From Aculops lycopersici (lineage: Eukaryota; Arthropoda; Arachnida; Trombidiformes; Eriophyidae), in the NCBI GenBank assembly GCA_015350385.1, contig WNKI01000001.1, positions 10,851,302 through 10,915,301 of the forward strand: a DNA stretch of 64,000 nt, given 5' to 3'. A program made the translations under genes and the position numbers. Under the pieces are notes generated by a model. It saw nothing but the letters and a program-made list of their open reading frames with translations, ran no database searches and was not told the DNA's origin. This document shows positions 48,801-59,402 of the stretch, piece after piece. Positions within the stretch are counted from its first letter, which is position 1. Each line of letters opens with the position of its first letter.

Positions 48801-50930
48801 ATGAGCTCATTCAAGTTTTATAATCTGTCCGGCAGTCCGGGCAAGAGTTGCAATGTTATCTCGTTTAGAGATACACTTGTTATGATGGATTGCACATTAG
48901 ACTTTATATCGACATTAGGATTCATGCCACTATCACTAATCCACAATCCACAATTGTCCTCCTTGCCCAATTGGAAGCCCGACAAAGAAACGCTAAAGTC
49001 GGCTAATTTCAGCTTCCGAGAATCTCGACTGGTCAATTATGAGATAAAGGAATGTCAGAATGGACTACACTGCGTGGACTCGGCGCCAGAATTTGCACTA
49101 TTTGACACTGGGCCAATTGAAGTAGAAAAGATTGATGTTGTACTGATTTCGAATTATCTCAACATGTTCGGCTTGCCCTATTTGACAGAAAGGTTAGGTT
49201 TCAACGGTGTCATCTATGTAACAGAACCAACCTATCATTTTGGTAAGATTATGATGGAGGAAGTGATTAAATTGATTGAGAGAACCCCCAAACCTAAGCG
49301 ACCGAATTTGTGGAAAAGAATCCATGAGCATGTTAATCTTGCAATACCAAGAAATCATGTCGTGAATCGTGATCCTAACAAGTGGCAAACGATATTCACA
49401 AGCAAAGAGCTCAACGCCTGCCTGTCCAAGCTCAAAGTAGTCAACTTCTCACAATCTATTGACATTTTTGGTTTATTTGAGATTTCAGCTCATAGCTCTG
49501 GCTTCTGTATCGGATCTTGCAATTGGGTCCTCAAAAGTTGTCACGAGAAAATAGTATTCATGTCACACACATCCTTACTGACGACTCATCCAAAGCCATT
49601 CGAATCTCAGCCTCTTCAAGATGCCGACGTTATGCTGCTAACAAATCTTACCCAATCACCACTGGTCAATCCAGACCAAATGTTGGGAGATTTTTGTTCA
49701 ACAACCATACAAACATTGAAGAATGACGGCAATGTATTGGTTCCATGTTATCCCTGTGGAATGGTCTACGACCTTATAGAGTGCATTGCTGGCCAGCTAA
49801 CGGCGGCAAATCTAACCATGGTGCCAATTTACTTCATTTCACCTGTAGCAAAATCCTCATTGGCCTATTCAAATATCCTAGGCGAATGGTTGACCTCTAG
49901 CAAATCGAGCAAAGTATTCCTACCTGACGAGCCTTTCATGCACTCGACTCTAGTTCGAGCTGGAAGGTTGAAATTTTTCTCGAGTGTTAGTGATTCGGCT
50001 TTCAACGAAACTTTCAAGTGTCCATGTGTTGTATTTACAAGTCATCCTTCCCTAAGGTTTGGAGATGTGATACATTTTATCCAACTGTGGGGCCAAGCGA
50101 GTAAAAACTTATTAGTTCTCACGGAGCCTGACTTCCACTGTGCCGAAGTACTAAATCCATACTTACCTCTCGCAATGAAGGTCGCCTATCTACCCATTGA
50201 CACTAATTGGAACTTCAAGCAAGCTAATAATCTATTGAGTAATGAACTTAGGCCTGGACACCTAATTTTACACAACAATTATGTAGCAAAGCCACCTGCG
50301 AACTTTTACACCACACATGGACAGTATTCTACAACCGACATCATGATCGAGCTTAGAAATGTCACCGACGATGATCAAGCTCTGGAACCAGTTCAAGCTG
50401 GCCAATCTGATAATCAAAACCAATTAGCTTTAATGAGACATGGAGCTACCAAATCAACATTAATCCATCCATACACATCTCAGGAACCAATGGAACTACC
50501 AAATGTCAAGACGGCATTTGAGAGAGTTAAGATTGACTCATTATCCGCGAGTCAAATTGTTCAAAGTGAGATAAGGCCCGGTGTTTGTTTCGCGACTGTG
50601 AATGGTTCAATATTGGCTAGAGATAATAAGTATAGCCTACTGCTGCCCGACAATAATGCCAGACAACTAGCGATACAAAGAGGCGTTAAGCTACCGCCTA
50701 GCCATTATTTCTACGGTAACCTGGATTTGAACTTGCTCATGGCACTCCTTCAACAAAGTGGAATAACGGATGCAACTATCGAGGGTTCAAGGACAAGTAA
50801 GATAATCGATCTCAAGTCAATTCAATCTGCTATTCATGTTGAAGAATTTCAGACCCACATCATAACAAACGACCAAAACTTTAGAGTGCGTTTGAGGGAG
50901 CTTATTACAGCTTGCCTCAGAAGATTCTAA
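48801..50930 (+). CDS. IntS9: Integrator complex subunit 9 (pseudo-metallo-beta-lactamase/beta-CASP)
   Basis: Encodes 709 aa (human INTS9 658). INTS9 pairs with the endonuclease INTS11 in the Integrator complex, which cleaves snRNA 3' ends and attenuates Pol II transcription in the nucleus. Matches run along the whole length: F-G-L-P-Y-L-T-E with TEPT near 140, SLLTTHPKPF, NVLVPCYPCG, VPIYFISPVA, CVVFTSHPSLRFGDVIHF, LTEPDF, LPLAMKVAYLPIDTNWNF and a C-terminal domain ending in R-V-R-L-R-E-L. The metal-binding HxHxDH motif of the lactamase fold is absent (the place near 117-123 reads SNYLNMF), as is normal for INTS9, which is catalytically inactive. Single exon. A polar insertion around 525-570 is lineage-specific. 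Confidence 0.95.
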   Translation: MSSFKFYNLSGSPGKSCNVISFRDTLVMMDCTLDFISTLGFMPLSLIHNPQLSSLPNWKPDKETLKSANFSFRESRLVNYEIKECQNGLHCVDSAPEFALFDTGPIEVEKIDVVLISNYLNMFGLPYLTERLGFNGVIYVTEPTYHFGKIMMEEVIKLIERTPKPKRPNLWKRIHEHVNLAIPRNHVVNRDPNKWQTIFTSKELNACLSKLKVVNFSQSIDIFGLFEISAHSSGFCIGSCNWVLKSCHEKIVFMSHTSLLTTHPKPFESQPLQDADVMLLTNLTQSPLVNPDQMLGDFCSTTIQTLKNDGNVLVPCYPCGMVYDLIECIAGQLTAANLTMVPIYFISPVAKSSLAYSNILGEWLTSSKSSKVFLPDEPFMHSTLVRAGRLKFFSSVSDSAFNETFKCPCVVFTSHPSLRFGDVIHFIQLWGQASKNLLVLTEPDFHCAEVLNPYLPLAMKVAYLPIDTNWNFKQANNLLSNELRPGHLILHNNYVAKPPANFYTTHGQYSTTDIMIELRNVTDDDQALEPVQAGQSDNQNQLALMRHGATKSTLIHPYTSQEPMELPNVKTAFERVKIDSLSASQIVQSEIRPGVCFATVNGSILARDNKYSLLLPDNNARQLAIQRGVKLPPSHYFYGNLDLNLLMALLQQSGITDATIEGSRTSKIIDLKSIQSAIHVEEFQTHIITNDQNFRVRLRELITACLRRF

Positions 50931-51022
50931 AAGGATACAAATTCATACATCACTTAGGTGCTAAACTTGTGATAAGTCAGGTTGCTCGGAGTGCTTACTC
51001 GACAGCTCTCAAAGACGAGCAA

Positions 51023-51028
51023 AATAAA
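51023..51028 (+). terminator. polyadenylation signal of IntS9
   Basis: AATAAA about 93 bases after the INTS9 stop. It lies only about 50 bases before the stop codon of the convergent IFRD gene. Confidence 0.6.
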
Positions 51029-51078
51029 ACATTTATCTATACATAACAATTAGGTAAATACATGTCTTCTTGGCTCTA

Positions 51079-52263
51079 TCAATCTATCACATCGGCTCGC
51101 TTATCCCTGAGCCGCCTCAAATTCTTGGTTCGCATCTTATCAGCCATCATGTTTTCATGGGAGTTGTCCGAACGTTTTGTTCTTGGTAGGTCCAGATGAA
51201 CTAGTACAGTGCCCAAGCCAAAGATATCTCTTAAGACCTCATTCTCGGCCAGGTGATGATTGATTCCATTACCAAATAGCTCACAGAATGAATCATATTG
51301 GCGCCTCTTGGCCCAAGTTTCTAGAGCTAATCGTTCGCGACCAAACTTAATTATAAGACTCGGTACCTCGTCCTCCTCGACAGCTGCTAAAATCTCGCGG
51401 AAGTTCGAGCGTTGTTGACGCAAGTCTCTTTTGCCACGAGACTTCTGCGCTTCTGTCATAACCTCGCGAAGTTTATCACACAAATCATCAAAGTCATCCG
51501 ATGTTACGTCCTCGTTTTGAGATTTGATAATTTCGCACATGACGGCCACCGTCTCACCGGCCGAGATCTTAACTTCTAGATGTGGACTATCTAACAACTC
51601 GGTTATCTTGTTCATATATTCATCAATCAATTCTATTGCTACATGTGGAGTTGTGGCGCTAACCGCAGTCAACAACAATGTCCAAGCTTGTAAGCAATTC
51701 GAATGTAACAGTGCCAAAGGTTCGCTTGGTGTTGGCATAGTTCCATCTCCCTTTGCACAACTAGAGCTAAATATCGCATAAAGCCTTTCCATAATCTGTT
51801 CTAAATATCCCTCGATTCCAATTATGAAAGCGCAAATGGCGATGGTTTTCGCGCACTTGCATCTGACATCTGGTTGTACAGTTTGATCGGCCAATAGTGT
51901 TAACAATTGTGAAATAAGCTCACTGAAGATGGAATCAGTTTCTGGGGATGGTCCGATGGTTGCACAAATAACTGCAATAAGATTTGCAGCATGGCCCAAA
52001 TCCTGACCCTTGCTTCGTTTTATACACTTGCCCATGGCATCCAAAATGGTAATCTTGCGATTGAATATAAATTCAATCATATACCGATCGGACAAATTTT
52101 TACGTATTAGCTCAAATGCAACCAGACGAGTCTTGGCCGACTTGGCCATAATATCGTCGAATGCCTGAATTAATTGATCCTCTACATTTGGTCCATCTAG
52201 GATACCCGACTCCTCTTGATAATCGTCGCTAGCGTTTCCTGATCTAAATGACGACGAAGTCAT
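51079..52263 (-). CDS. interferon-related developmental regulator (IFRD1/2, TIS7 family)
   Basis: Encodes 394 aa (human IFRD1 451). IFRD proteins are nuclear/cytoplasmic co-regulators; IFRD1 and IFRD2 have also been linked to histone deacetylase recruitment and to inactive ribosomes. Residues about 27-330 form an all-helical, ARM/HEAT-like domain with the family run CKCAKTIAICAFI. The C-terminal family block is clear: LALETWAKRRQYDSFCELFG, then HLAENEVLRDIF, then a basic tail. The start has the preceding sequence TCAACATG and is the first Met in frame. Single exon; it converges with IntS9 and is divergent from the reductase gene. Confidence 0.88.
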   Translation of the reverse strand: MTSSSFRSGNASDDYQEESGILDGPNVEDQLIQAFDDIMAKSAKTRLVAFELIRKNLSDRYMIEFIFNRKITILDAMGKCIKRSKGQDLGHAANLIAVICATIGPSPETDSIFSELISQLLTLLADQTVQPDVRCKCAKTIAICAFIIGIEGYLEQIMERLYAIFSSSCAKGDGTMPTPSEPLALLHSNCLQAWTLLLTAVSATTPHVAIELIDEYMNKITELLDSPHLEVKISAGETVAVMCEIIKSQNEDVTSDDFDDLCDKLREVMTEAQKSRGKRDLRQQRSNFREILAAVEEDEVPSLIIKFGRERLALETWAKRRQYDSFCELFGNGINHHLAENEVLRDIFGLGTVLVHLDLPRTKRSDNSHENMMADKMRTKNLRRLRDKRADVID

Positions 52264-53285
52264 GTTGAATTTGTATTTGGTTCTTTGTTAATTGATGATC
52301 ATCATCGCATAAATAAATTGGATCTATGTCTTTTTTCTTCTGCATTAATATTTCTGTAGTTTGTAGCAAATTATTCGATAAACCGAGCTTATATCAACTG
52401 TAAATAACTAGCAAGTTGCTGAAATCTAAACATGGACGCGTAAAACGTAAATACACATTAGTGCTGTTTTGCAAGCAGGTTGCCTGCAAGCTCTCGTCAT
52501 TTGGTGTATTTTCCGACGCCCTAATTTTCGCGAAAGCCCCCGAAACTTACACAGTCTAAGCCGCCATCGAGCGTTCTTTGCAGAATATTGGACAAAACAG
52601 AATTCGCTGTTTCAGTTTGCCAGCAAAATCATGTGCGACATTGAATTTCTATGACTCAAACTGAGTTCAGTTGATGCGGAGTAAGATACGAAAAATTCCC
52701 TGTTCGCGAGTTTGGGGGAAGAATTCCCTGTTGAGATCAGCGAAATAAAATCACCAGCAAGCAGGTTGATGTTCTCGTTCGGGAAAGGGGAACGGCAATC
52801 AAGAAAAAACCCCGAACGCAGAATAGAGTGAGACTCCCTTGGCTCTTCGTCATCTCAGCCGCCTGACACAATGCGAACTTCTTTCCAGCCAGAGACAATA
52901 ATTTCAGCGACCTGTTACTCTTGCTATCACAGGAATTTTGTTGCATCGGCTCCAAGATTCTTATGTCTGTCACGTCTTTATTTGACGGATTTAACCAGTG
53001 ACTAGTCACAATTGTTTCCAATTTGTAGTACAGATGATACAATCAGTTATGGTCAAAACCTAAAATATATCACGCGAGAGACAGAAACTTATTGTTAGTT
53101 CTTCATTGTAGGAAAAACCAACAGAACTTGGTTAGAAACAATTTCGCAATAGATCTCTCGAGTAGCCAAGCTTGTAACCTCGAAGTAGCAATACAAGGAC
53201 TCATTTTGTCCATTACTTAATCCATATGTATTAATTTTATAGCTTGCCAATATCAAGCCTGTGTACCAAATAGATTTATTTCACA
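52264..53285. promoter_or_regulatory. divergent promoter region, IFRD to KDSR
   Basis: About 1.0 kb between two outward-facing start codons. No RNA gene or further coding exon recognised. The open frame at 52469-52654 has no recognisable domain and is not called. Confidence 0.4.
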
Positions 53286-54419
53286 ATGATCTTTTACATC
53301 TTGTTGTTATTTATCACTGTTGTTGCTATAAGCCTATTCACCGGTCGCATTACAAAACGTAAAGTTTCCTTGGCAATAAACCAAAAGTACTCTGTGGGGA
53401 CACATGTTGTCATATCGGGTGGATCGAAAGGGATTGGCAAGTCGTTGGGAAAACGATTCGCCGAATTGGGGGCACACGTCACAATAATTGCACGAAATGA
53501 GGCCGCCTTGCAGGCTGCGAAAGAAGAGATCGAGAAACATAGGAGAAATATAAATGTCCAAAAAGTTAGAACTGTCTCATTAGACCTGACCAAAATAACA
53601 TTCCCTGCTAATTCGAACAGTGATAAATCGAGGGAGCAACAGGAGTTGCTGGAAATGATATTGGGCGAACATGAACGTTGCGATATACTCATCAACTGTT
53701 GTGGATCATCTATTCCAGCTCGGTTCGAGGATATTAGTCAACAAGAGTTCCATTACATGATGGATGTTAATTATTTCTCCGCTGTTAATTTGACACGGGT
53801 GCTATTACCGGTGATGAAGGCTCGCAGTCTCTCGAACCAAAATGGATCTCGCCAAAATGGTAGCCGCATTGTTTTTGTTTCCTCGATTTGCGGACTATTA
53901 AGCTTCTTTGGCTACTCAGCCTACTCGGCATCGAAGTTTGCACTAGTTGGTTTAGCCGAAGCTCTTCATATGGAACTGAAACCTTTTGACATAGGAGTCA
54001 CCATAGCATTTCCTCCAGATACAGACACTCCAGGTTATGAGGAGGAGAACAAATCTAAACCAAGTTTAACTTTTAAAATGTCTGAAACTGGAAATGTATA
54101 CAGTCCAGATGATGTGGCTCGATCTATCATCAGTGATATTAGAGCCAAGAAGTTCAGCTCAACAATTGGAATTGAAAATCTGTTGGTTCTCTCGGCGCTG
54201 AATCCATTTATGCCCAGTAACTCGATTTGTTCGGCCTTAACCGATTGCCTCATTGCTAGCCCTCTGAGACTAATCGCATACTTCATCATGAGATCCTGGT
54301 ACAAACTTGTTGAGGAGGCTGCGCCAAACGAGATTATCAAGGCCGAGATAGCTTTAAAGTGTTCGAAGAATACGAAGGGTGACGATGGTTCACATCACAA
54401 GAGTCAAGTGAATCAATAG
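53286..54419 (+). CDS. Kdsr: 3-ketodihydrosphingosine reductase (short-chain dehydrogenase)
   Basis: Encodes 377 aa (human KDSR 332). It reduces 3-ketodihydrosphingosine to dihydrosphingosine with NADPH, the second step of sphingolipid synthesis, on the cytosolic face of the ER. It has an N-terminal membrane segment (2-19), the cofactor motif GGSKGIGK (45-52), the N-x-C-G element near 137-140, catalytic Ser at about 199-200 and Y213-x-x-x-K217 (YSASK). The KDSR-specific stretch F-P-P-D-T-D-T-P-G (242-250) separates it from other short-chain dehydrogenases. A hydrophobic region near 296-337 matches the C-terminal membrane part. A tandem NQNGSRQNGSR (184-194) looks like a small local duplication. 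Single exon. Confidence 0.92.
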   Translation: MIFYILLLFITVVAISLFTGRITKRKVSLAINQKYSVGTHVVISGGSKGIGKSLGKRFAELGAHVTIIARNEAALQAAKEEIEKHRRNINVQKVRTVSLDLTKITFPANSNSDKSREQQELLEMILGEHERCDILINCCGSSIPARFEDISQQEFHYMMDVNYFSAVNLTRVLLPVMKARSLSNQNGSRQNGSRIVFVSSICGLLSFFGYSAYSASKFALVGLAEALHMELKPFDIGVTIAFPPDTDTPGYEEENKSKPSLTFKMSETGNVYSPDDVARSIISDIRAKKFSSTIGIENLLVLSALNPFMPSNSICSALTDCLIASPLRLIAYFIMRSWYKLVEEAAPNEIIKAEIALKCSKNTKGDDGSHHKSQVNQ

Positions 54420-55601
54420 ATTGTTTCAGTCACAAAAATAGGAAGATTTTAATTGTATCAAATGAACCAAGTAGTGCATCACAACCTGGATATCAGTCGA
54501 AACATAAAAGTATATAGGATGCTCATGTGAAAATGAAATTTTTACCTTCCCCTTCAAGTGCTAATTAGACGAATTTCTACTTCATTCTATCCTTAATACC
54601 ATTCCATGAGGCCGAGAAGCTAAGCCGGGCGGTTAAATTTTGTGTGTGTTTATCTTTACTCCTTCGAGCGTTGGCTAAACTCAGCTTTGGCATTACAATA
54701 GCTTACCGACGACCGAGACAGTCTCAACGAGATCTAGGCGTCAATATGGAAGGGACACGCGGAAAAGTGCAAGTTGGCTTGCCCAAGATAAGGTTTGGCT
54801 CTCGCTTCAAGTCTCGGATGTAAATTGGAACTTCGAAACGGAACATTTGGAAAGCTGTTTGTAGTCGAGGTCTATTGAAACGATAAGTTTCCGTCGCCTC
54901 TTACTCTCCCCCTAGTTCAGCTCCTTTTTTGGGGCCGGCTGGCAGTTTCTCTCTCGCTCTCTTTCTCTCTTAGGATCAACTTCTGTCGTTTACTTCTCCT
55001 CCCCTGATAAGCAAGGTCTGCAGTTTTCTACTCCTCTCACGAGCTCATAAACAGTCCAAACTCCAGTGCGTTGGCCTCATAAGAGCGGTACTATTGGAAG
55101 ACCTTAGTAACTGTGGTGCCTATCGGATAGGTTGCATCATTTTCCTCCCCTCAAAGCGATTCTTATGTAGAGGCATAGCGCGCAACAATTTACTGCCGCT
55201 TCGCGTGGCCCGTCCATAGGGTCGCGCGCATAGGGGCGCTGGCCATCTCAAATGGCTGCGAACGGGGAGTGGGCTCCTCCCTCTAGCTAGAAAAATAGAC
55301 TATTAATGCCTGAGGTTACACTGCGCTCATTGGGGCTCCTTCCGTCATGCTGGCCGAGTCCGATGAAGCTGGCTTCTCTGAAACTTGAGAGGCCAAGGGA
55401 CGAGGTTTGAAACTTTAGTCTTTGTACCTGCTACTTGCGCTGCAACTCGCTGCATTGTTCTGCATACTTCCGTTTTCCAACGAGTTTCTAGAAAGTTGAT
55501 AAGTGAATTTTCAATCAGGAATTAAAATCAACCAATAGATTTGTATCTATAATAAGAGCAATTGCTTTATTACTCGATCAAAAATAACAACAAATTTCAA
55601 G
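54420..55601 (+). promoter_or_regulatory. upstream region of the myosin light chain gene
   Basis: 1.2 kb between KDSR and the light chain gene, both plus strand. There is no clear coding exon. A motif CATAGGGTCGC next to GCGCATAGG near 55214-55240 also occurs in the neto introns. TTTCAATCAG at 55510-55519 could end a 5'UTR intron. Confidence 0.35.
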
Positions 55602-56126
55602 ATGGCAAGTGGAAAGACCAGATCCGACTCGAAGAAGCGTGCCGTTCGCAGCACCTCAAATGTCTTCGCCATGTTCACCCAGAACCAGATTGCTGAGTTT
55701 AAGGAGGCGTTCTCATTCATCGACTCAGACAAGGATGGTTTAATCAACAAGAATGATCTGGCGGTTACCTGGGACGCGCTCGGTAGATTGGTTCGCGATG
55801 ATGATTTGAAGCAAATGTTGAGCGAGGCTCCGGGCCCAATCAATTTTACCATGTTTTTGAGCATCTTTGGCGATAGAATCTCAGGTGTCGACGATGAGAC
55901 GGTTATCAAGAACGCACTAAAGACCTTTGATGACCAGGACAGCGGAAAGGTTAGCGAGGATAAATTGAAACGCTGCCTAACTACCTGGGGCAACAAGTTT
56001 ACTCCTGAAGAGTTTGAGTCAACTTTTGCCGAGGCCCCAGTTGACCGACAGGGAAACATTGACATCGAGGGATTGGTTAAGTTGATCACAGGTAGAGCAC
56101 AAGACGACCAGCAAGAGGCAGCGTAA
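55602..56126 (+). CDS. myosin regulatory light chain 2, muscle-type (EF-hand)
   Basis: Encodes 174 aa. The regulatory light chain wraps the neck of myosin heavy chain and tunes contraction through phosphorylation. The N-terminus has the basic run KKRAVRSTSNVFAMF with Thr18/Ser19 in the myosin light-chain kinase position. EF-hand 1 is DSDKDGLINKND (41-52), with a good Ca/Mg-binding loop; later EF-hands are degenerate, as usual. APGPINFTMFLSIFGDR is the family hallmark. The C-terminal half (IDIEGLVKLITG...AA) is closer to muscle Mlc2 than to non-muscle spaghetti squash. The ATG follows CAAG. Single exon. Confidence 0.93.
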   Translation: MASGKTRSDSKKRAVRSTSNVFAMFTQNQIAEFKEAFSFIDSDKDGLINKNDLAVTWDALGRLVRDDDLKQMLSEAPGPINFTMFLSIFGDRISGVDDETVIKNALKTFDDQDSGKVSEDKLKRCLTTWGNKFTPEEFESTFAEAPVDRQGNIDIEGLVKLITGRAQDDQQEAA

Positions 56127-56335
56127 TGATACCTTTGATGTGTTTGTATAAGCAAGATCATATCTCCCTCTCTCATGCCCTACCATTGATAGAACATCAA
56201 CTATCATATCAAACGGCCGGTGGGACATCAATTGCAATCCTTTATTTATCCTCAAGTGCAGATCTATTCATGAAATACATACAATACCTTTAGTGGTGAT
56301 GATAGTGTCACCGACGGGAGAAAATAAGATCAATC

Positions 56336-56341
56336 AATAAA
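56336..56341 (+). terminator. polyadenylation signal of the light chain gene
   Basis: AATAAA about 210 bases after the stop codon, followed by T-rich sequence. Confidence 0.6.
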
Positions 56342-56405
56342 ACCTGTTATCTTAAAATAACCTTAGCTCCCCCCCCCCAAGCCACTGAATAAATGTTTTC
56401 AATTG

Positions 56406-56411
56406 TTTATT
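56406..56411 (-). terminator. polyadenylation signal of PCID2
   Basis: AATAAA on the minus strand, about 90 bases after the PCID2 stop. Confidence 0.55.
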
Positions 56412-56500
56412 TCTAAATGTGCAAATAATTAACACCACTGAAAGCTGGTTTCTTAATTGCTTAAGATTGAGATCACATCCGGGACTTTTTCCTCTTAGAT

Positions 56501-57772
56501 TTATCTAGATAGCTCGGATATAGGAGGAAATGGATTCGCTTTGGACAGAACAAGCTTTTGGTGAGCTATCGATAGGTAACCCTTGATTTTTCCCTCGTAA
56601 ATTAAATTGGATAACATGCAATGAACCTCCTCCATCTTAATATCTTCTCCTGGTTGAACCATCCTGACTGCATTTAGTATCATCTCCATGTCTACGAGAT
56701 GAGAATTTGCGCATTTGGCAACTTTCTTAAACAGATTTCTCAAGGCGATTGGGCGAAGACGCTCTATGATCAAATAGATACCATAACGCCAAAAGAAGTC
56801 ACTATGCGTTTCGATAGCCTCATCCAAGTCGCCTATTCTACCCGCGATCACTGCCCTTTTGATATCGTCAAATTGACATAGATCATATTTTTCAAGTAGT
56901 TGTCGGCTTGGCATTCTACCCAGCAACATCTTGATAGGAATAAGAAAGATTAGGCACAGGCGCATGTTTTTTCTGGATCCTGGATGGCAATTCTCGAATA
57001 CAAAGTCCAATAGATTTTCGGCCTCGGTAATGCGCAAATCGAATAAGGTTTTGACACCAAGATAGTAGTTGTAGGTAACCTTCTGGGCCAATGTGCACTG
57101 GTCAAAGATATTTGCTGTATCTAGTGCTCTAATCAGAGCTTTGCACAGATGCAGCTTGTTGATTCGAAAGTAGATCTTAAACAATTGGTTTATAATGCAT
57201 ATCATGCCAGTTCTTTTGGAGTTGCCCAATGTTGCTCTAGTATCTGTGGCACAAACCCTGAATAGTTGCATCAAACAATCGCATGCTCGTTCCATATTCT
57301 CATCCTTCTTCATCAATTTGACATCTCTCGAGATCACATTGTCGCCACCCTTTGCCCTGGCCAACTCTTGTGCTCGCCTTATGTCTGATTCCATGTCTGC
57401 CTTTATAGCTAATCTTCTGAGATCAACCGAATGCGTATTCATGAATGTGATGCACCAGTTTGTTTCTTTTTGTAATTGAAGTAACTTGGTCAATTCATTA
57501 CTGGAATTCGCTTTCTCATTCAAGGCCTCTTGGAAATTGGATTCATGCATGTATCTGATAGTCTTCATGTGAGCATCGATTATGGACGTCCAAATTGGAT
57601 CAAACGATGAGAGCTTGTTAATGTCATGTTGATGTAGCATTCTAATAAAGGAGGGCCTGTGAGATAAGTCGATGGTCAGCAACCTGCAGAGCTCTTGACC
57701 ATTTTCAGCCTGGATTGCTCGCTTTATGGAGGCATAATATTCGGCAATTGTTTTCTCTGGAAAGTCAGCCAT
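56501..57772 (-). CDS. PCID2: PCI domain-containing protein 2 (TREX-2 subunit, Thp1 homologue)
   Basis: Encodes 423 aa (human PCID2 399). It is part of TREX-2, which couples transcription to mRNA export at the nuclear pore. The conserved core is clear: INQLFKIYFRINKLHLCKALIRALD, TYNYYLGVKTLFD, FENCHPGSRKNMRLCLIFLIPIKMLLGRMP and RNLFKKV. The C-terminal PCI winged helix (M-L-S-N-L-I-Y-E-G-K-I-K-G-Y, then NPFPP) closes the protein. The N-terminal 150 residues are helical and less conserved. First in-frame Met chosen; its length fits the family. Single exon. Divergent from Acinus. Confidence 0.94.
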   Translation of the reverse strand: MADFPEKTIAEYYASIKRAIQAENGQELCRLLTIDLSHRPSFIRMLHQHDINKLSSFDPIWTSIIDAHMKTIRYMHESNFQEALNEKANSSNELTKLLQLQKETNWCITFMNTHSVDLRRLAIKADMESDIRRAQELARAKGGDNVISRDVKLMKKDENMERACDCLMQLFRVCATDTRATLGNSKRTGMICIINQLFKIYFRINKLHLCKALIRALDTANIFDQCTLAQKVTYNYYLGVKTLFDLRITEAENLLDFVFENCHPGSRKNMRLCLIFLIPIKMLLGRMPSRQLLEKYDLCQFDDIKRAVIAGRIGDLDEAIETHSDFFWRYGIYLIIERLRPIALRNLFKKVAKCANSHLVDMEMILNAVRMVQPGEDIKMEEVHCMLSNLIYEGKIKGYLSIAHQKLVLSKANPFPPISELSR

Positions 57773-58898
57773 AGTAGAGATGACAAGACAAGTCTTCGAA
57801 GCAGTAATATAAAAGTAAATTAGAGTGACTGATGATCGAAATATTAGCTAAGGCGCTGTATTTAGTTTCAAGGTGCACGATGTTCCCACAAATCAACACG
57901 CTGTTTTTTGTACGGTCAGTCCAATTTCAAGTCCTGCGATGAGCGTCATCTAATCTTCTGTCTGGATTCTCGGTCGATCCACCAGAATTTAAATCAAGGA
58001 TTAGGTGTGATTTTGAAAGACGAAATTTTTTTACTAATTCGAGACTATGATGACCTGTTTGATGGAGAGATGGTCCCACGAGTCCAATTCAGATTTTTGA
58101 GAATGGTCACGTCAACGCATTTCGCGTGCTCGTAATTTTCGCTCTCTTGTAATGTCCATTCGCGTTACAAATACATTAGTGGCCAGTTCTTGGCTGCCAG
58201 TCTGCATTGGCGCTGCAGATCGGCGTTCAAAGTAGAGTTTTGAAAGCCGCCGTTGCGTTAGGCGAAAAAACGTACTATCTCTCATAGAAACTGCTTGCTT
58301 ATTGACCCACGAAAGCCTGTGGTGTTAGTGTTAGCACTGAAGAGCAATTTACCACAGAGGCCCAGATAGGGCTAATGCTTGCCTGTATGCTTTGGCTATA
58401 TTGGTAGCCGAAACCGCGCTTTGAAAAACTGTTGTGACCGCCCAAGGATAACACACACAAGGAATACACAATTTGGAATGGGATCCAGGGAGCGAACTTG
58501 CGCACGATTTTTTAGAGCACCACACATTGCGAACACGCCGAAAGGTGATAATCTTGGTATATTATATTAATCCGATATTGTCAACTATCCAAATAAACTA
58601 TAGATGCAACTTTATTCTGCCCGACGACCATCTACTTCGCTTGACAGCTAATCTATTATTAACGATTGTAACAAGCCCACTGATCAACTCAAAACCGATT
58701 GCAAAATAAGCGTGCAGGATCTAGCCCATTTATTGTAATGTTGTAAGAAGAGTATACAATCATTTGTAACTTTCGTTGTATTGACAACTTAATATTTATT
58801 ATTACCAACTATCTGTATTGAAATAAAATAAATCCATAAGAAGACATTGATCTATTTTTACTGCAAACAAATCCTCAACAAACAATAACACTGACAAG
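57773..58898. promoter_or_regulatory. divergent promoter region, PCID2 to Acinus
   Basis: 1.1 kb between outward-facing starts. No extra gene recognised. The Acinus-proximal end is AT-rich, with AATAAAATAAAT shortly before its start codon, here most likely leader sequence. Confidence 0.4.
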
Positions 58899-59364
58899 AT
58901 GGAGGACGACGAGTGTGTTGAGCAATTGGGGCGACCAATCTCTAGTATGAAAGTTGCTGAGCTTAGGGATGAACTTATGAAAAGAGCACTTGTAAAGACG
59001 GGAAACAAGAAAGAGCTCGTCGACAGGCTTAGGGCCGCTCTTCAAAAGGAGCACAAACCTGATGAAGCAACTGATCTGTTCGTCAACAATCAAGCACCTC
59101 AAGAAATCGAACAACAGTTTGGTGGTGCAACGGATTTATCAATGTCTCGGGATCAACAAGCAGGTGCAACCGATTTGAGTGTCCAGCAGGCACAACAAAT
59201 CCATCAGCAACAAGAGCAAATGCAGCAGCAACAAATTCTCCAGAAGCAACAAATTCTGGACGAGCAACAAAATCTCGAGGAGCAACAAAATCAGCTTCGA
59301 TTAGACCAACTAAAACAACAAGAACAGCTCCAAGTTGAACAAAAAGCACATTCACAGCAGCAGC

Positions 59365-59402
<38 letters not shown>

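Larger units (their letters stand above)
56127..56500. other. convergent 3' region between the light chain gene and PCID2
   Basis: 374 bases holding both 3'UTRs. It contains AATAAA on each strand (56336-56341 plus; 56406-56411 minus) and a C-homopolymer run around 56369-56378. Confidence 0.6.
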
